A DNA stretch of 64,000 nucleotides from Afifellaceae bacterium. GTDB lineage: Bacteria; Pseudomonadota; Alphaproteobacteria; Rhizobiales; Afifellaceae. The notes below the pieces were generated by a model that worked only from the letters and a program-made list of their open reading frames with translations, was not told where the DNA came from and made no database searches. Both the position numbers and the translations under genes were made by a program. Positions 61,931-64,000 of this stretch are shown here, piece after piece. Each line of letters begins with the position of its first letter. The first letter of the stretch is position 1. The stretch spans positions 124,001-188,000 of the forward strand of contig JANQRH010000026.1 of the NCBI GenBank assembly GCA_028284625.1. The letters are read 5' to 3'.

Positions 61931-63328
61931 ATGCCGGTCAAGATTGCATTCGTCGGCGCCGGGTCGACCATCTTCATGCGCAACCTGATCGGCGATGCAC
62001 TGCATCTGCCGGCGCTCGCTGACGCGCATGTTGCGTTGATGGATATCGATCCGGGCCGGCTGGCGGAATCGGAGCTGGTCGTCACGAAGCTCATCGCGTC
62101 GACCGGAGCGAGCGCGAGCGTTTCGACGCATACCGACCGCCGCCCCGCGCTCGACGGCGCCGACTTCGTCATCGTCGCCTTTCAGATCGGCGGCTATGAC
62201 CCCTGCACAATCACTGACTTTGAGGTGCCCAAGCGTTTCGGGCTGCGTCAGACCATCGCCGATACGCTCGGCATCGGCGGTATCATGCGCGGCCTCAGAA
62301 CCGTCCCGCATCTGTGGGCGCTCTGCGCTGACATGGCCGAGCTCTGCCCCGACGCCATTCTGCTGCAATACGTCAATCCGATGGCCATCAACACCTGGGC
62401 CATTGCCGCGCGTTATCCCGCGATCCGCCAGGTCGGGCTTTGCCACTCCGTGCAGCACACGGCCGCGGAACTGGCGCGCGACCTCGATATCCCGGTCGAG
62501 CGCCTCAGATATCGGGTTGCTGGCATCAACCACATCGCGTTCTTCCTGCGGCTTGAGGAGCAGCTTGCAGACGGCACGCATCGCGACCTCTACCCGGCCT
62601 TGCGGGAGGGCTATCGCGCCGGGCGGATTCCGCTTCCCTCGGCGTGGAACCCGCGCTGCCCCAACCGCGTGCGCTACGAGATGATGATGCGGCTCGGCTA
62701 CTTCGTCACGGAGAGTTCTGAGCACTTCGCCGAATATGTGCCGTGGTTCATCAAGCGCGACCGGCCGGACTTGATCGAACGCTTCGGCATTCCGCTCGAC
62801 GAATACCCCCAACGCTGCATCGAACAGATCGAGCGCTGGCACGATGAATTGGAGACTTACCGGGCAAGCGATACGATTGAGGTCGCCCGCTCTGATGAAT
62901 ACGCCGCCACGATCATGAACGCTGTGGTGACGAACGGGCCGGCCACAATCTACGGCAATGTCGCAAACAACCACCTCATCCCGCAGCTTCCCGAGGGCTG
63001 CGCGGTCGAGGTTCCCTGCCTCGTGGACGCCAACGGCATTCAGCCCACCGCCGGCCACGAATTGCCCCCGCAGCTCGTGGCGCTGATGCGCACCAGCATC
63101 AATGTGCAGGAACTGGTCGTCGCGGCGCTGATGGAGGAGCGGCGCGATCACATCTATCACGCCGCCATGATGGACCCGCACACCGCCGCGGAGCTCGATC
63201 TCGATCAGATCCACGACATGGTGGACGCCCTGCTTGAGGCGCATGGCGACTGGCTGCCGCAATGGGCGCGCCCGTCCGCGACGCTGTCCGTCAACAATGA
63301 GGCAACTCGACGTGCTCAACAGCGATAG
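61931..63328 (+). CDS. melA: Glycoside hydrolase family 4 alpha-galactosidase
   Basis: Cytoplasmic NAD- and Mn-dependent glycosidase of 465 aa. The NAD-binding start is KIAFVGAGSTIFMRNLIGDAL. Metal-ligating Cys171-His172 lie in GLCHSVQ, the form found in MelA-type alpha-galactosidases. RYRVAGINHIAFFLRLE, GYFVTESSEHFAEYVPWFIK and VPCLVDANGIQPT continue the family pattern, and the length is near E. coli MelA. It begins five bases after the permease stop, so imported alpha-galactosides are probably cleaved by it. Alpha-glucosidase or glucuronidase activity within GH4 is less likely given the CHSVQ form. Confidence 0.88.
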   Translation: MPVKIAFVGAGSTIFMRNLIGDALHLPALADAHVALMDIDPGRLAESELVVTKLIASTGASASVSTHTDRRPALDGADFVIVAFQIGGYDPCTITDFEVPKRFGLRQTIADTLGIGGIMRGLRTVPHLWALCADMAELCPDAILLQYVNPMAINTWAIAARYPAIRQVGLCHSVQHTAAELARDLDIPVERLRYRVAGINHIAFFLRLEEQLADGTHRDLYPALREGYRAGRIPLPSAWNPRCPNRVRYEMMMRLGYFVTESSEHFAEYVPWFIKRDRPDLIERFGIPLDEYPQRCIEQIERWHDELETYRASDTIEVARSDEYAATIMNAVVTNGPATIYGNVANNHLIPQLPEGCAVEVPCLVDANGIQPTAGHELPPQLVALMRTSINVQELVVAALMEERRDHIYHAAMMDPHTAAELDLDQIHDMVDALLEAHGDWLPQWARPSATLSVNNEATRRAQQR

Positions 63329-64000
63329 CCCGCCGCGCGTGCCACGACGTTCGCTGCCCGGCGTGGACCGGCCGGTCTCCGCCCTCATCATGGGCTGCGA
63401 CAACAAGGAGACGCTGGCCGAAGCGACGCCGGTCTGGGACGCCTGGATCGAGGCCGGCGGCAACGCCTTTGACACCGCCTATGTCTATGGCGACGGGCGT
63501 CACGAAGCCGTTTTGGGCGAGTGGATTGCGGCGCGCGGAACAGCCGACGATATCGTGGTCACCGCCAAGGGTGCCCACACGCCGCATTGCACGCCCGATG
63601 CGATCGGCGAGCAGCTCGCCGTCTCCCTGGAGCGCCTCCGTCTGGAGAGTGTGCCGATTTACGTCATGCATCGCGACAATCCCGATGTGCCGGTCGGCGA
63701 ATTCGTGGACGCGCTCAATCGGCTGCGCGAGGCCGGCAAGATCGGTATTTTCGGCGGCTCCAACTGGACCATTGAGCGGTTTGCCGAAGCCAACGCCTAT
63801 GCCCGGTCGCGCGCGCTGGAGCCGTTTCGCATCCTCAACAACAACCTCTCATTGGCCGTGATGGAACAGCCGGTATGGCCCGGCTGCGTGACATCGAACA
63901 ATGAGGAGACGCTTGCTTTCTTGACCAAGAACGAGGTCATCCACTTCTCCTGGTCGTCGCAGGCGCGTGGCTACTTCTTGCCGGAGGACCTGCGCAGCCG
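63297..64000 (+). CDS. Aldo/keto reductase (3' end off window)
   Basis: This open frame runs to the window edge and is missing from the ORF track because it has no stop. It reads MRQLDVLNSDSPPRVPRRSLPGVDRPVSALIMGCD, then AGGNAFDTAYVYGDGRHEAVLGEWI, VVTAKGAHTPH, PIYVMHRDNPDVPVGEFVDALNRLREAGKIGIFGGSNWTIERF. These match the aldo/keto reductase barrel: Asp and Tyr in FDTAYVYG, Lys in TAKG, His in MHRD. The ATG at 63297 overlaps the melA end by 32 bases; a later start is possible. It is likely to act on a sugar released by the operon. Confidence 0.85.
   Translation, partial: MRQLDVLNSDSPPRVPRRSLPGVDRPVSALIMGCDNKETLAEATPVWDAWIEAGGNAFDTAYVYGDGRHEAVLGEWIAARGTADDIVVTAKGAHTPHCTPDAIGEQLAVSLERLRLESVPIYVMHRDNPDVPVGEFVDALNRLREAGKIGIFGGSNWTIERFAEANAYARSRALEPFRILNNNLSLAVMEQPVWPGCVTSNNEETLAFLTKNEVIHFSWSSQARGYFLPEDLRS

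Noticed and set aside
61817-63475. 552-aa minus-strand ORF
   Set aside because: Shadow of the GH4 gene, whose NAD and CHSVQ motifs are clear.

Overview
The window looks like chromosomal DNA of a GC-rich alphaproteobacterium, probably of the order Hyphomicrobiales (Rhizobiales). The reasons are the high GC in every gene, the many ATGA/GTGA overlaps, the large number of ABC uptake systems, and intergenic palindromes of the type common in that group. No rRNA, tRNA, phage, transposase or CRISPR array was seen. Coding density is very high. The only gene-poor stretch over 300 bp (about 34.4-34.9 kb) holds a cobalamin riboswitch and two very small ORFs.

Layout. (1) 1-6.8 kb: hexuronate catabolism. 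It holds a ManD-type D-mannonate dehydratase, uronate isomerase and a fructuronate reductase-like mannitol dehydrogenase, followed by a stand-alone E1/transketolase-like TPP enzyme. (2) 6.8-9.7 kb: an aminotransferase with an amino-acid ABC binding protein and permease, but no ATPase. (3) 9.8-16.4 kb: a GntR regulator, a flavin monooxygenase of the luciferase-like family, a fused HpcH/HpaI aldolase plus cyclase (isatin hydrolase-like) protein and a Tat-exported agmatine deiminase-family protein on the plus strand. On the minus strand are a MarR regulator and a GlcD-type flavoprotein. (4) 16.5-23.6 kb, minus strand: a complete Dpp-type ABC importer and a phytoene-desaturase-like flavoprotein. 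(5) 23.7-31.1 kb, plus strand: a second isatin hydrolase-like cyclase, a second phytoene-desaturase-like flavoprotein, a second MarR regulator, an exported VOC protein and a two-gene indolepyruvate:ferredoxin oxidoreductase-type system. (6) 31.1-37.1 kb: an apparently unrelated block holding a GFA protein, a Znu/Azt-type metal ABC transporter under a cobalamin riboswitch, a methyltransferase, and an alpha/beta-hydrolase fused to a class III nucleotide cyclase. (7) 37.3-47.4 kb: an operon resembling the aerobic 2-aminobenzoyl-CoA (anthranilate) pathway. It has the two-domain monooxygenase/reductase, SDRs, enoyl-CoA hydratase, acyl-CoA dehydrogenase, CoA ligase and RidA proteins. (8) 47.4-56.7 kb: an arylformamidase-like hydrolase, a complete Liv-type ABC importer, a FadJ-like beta-oxidation enzyme and a sugar dehydrogenase-like SDR. 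(9) 56.7-64 kb: an IclR-controlled sugar ABC importer with a family 4 alpha-galactosidase and an aldo/keto reductase.

How the genes may work together. Blocks 2, 3, 5 and 7 can be joined into one inferred route from tryptophan or indole-type compounds through isatin. Transamination would give indole-3-pyruvate, and flavin-dependent oxygenation of the ring would give a 4-hydroxy-2-oxo acid. The HpcH/HpaI domain would cleave this to isatin plus pyruvate, and the fused cyclase domain would open isatin to isatinate. The indolepyruvate oxidoreductase-type enzyme would oxidatively decarboxylate isatinate to 2-aminobenzoyl-CoA, which the 37-45 kb operon would then process. Two observations tie the blocks together: an identical 12-bp palindrome (TTCAAGCTTGAA) sits upstream of the 9.9 kb and 37.3 kb operons, and an identical 14-nt leader precedes the oxidoreductase and monooxygenase/reductase genes. 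The families are recognised with good confidence; the connected pathway is inference.

All assignments come from reading motifs and translations by eye. No database search or structure calculation was run.
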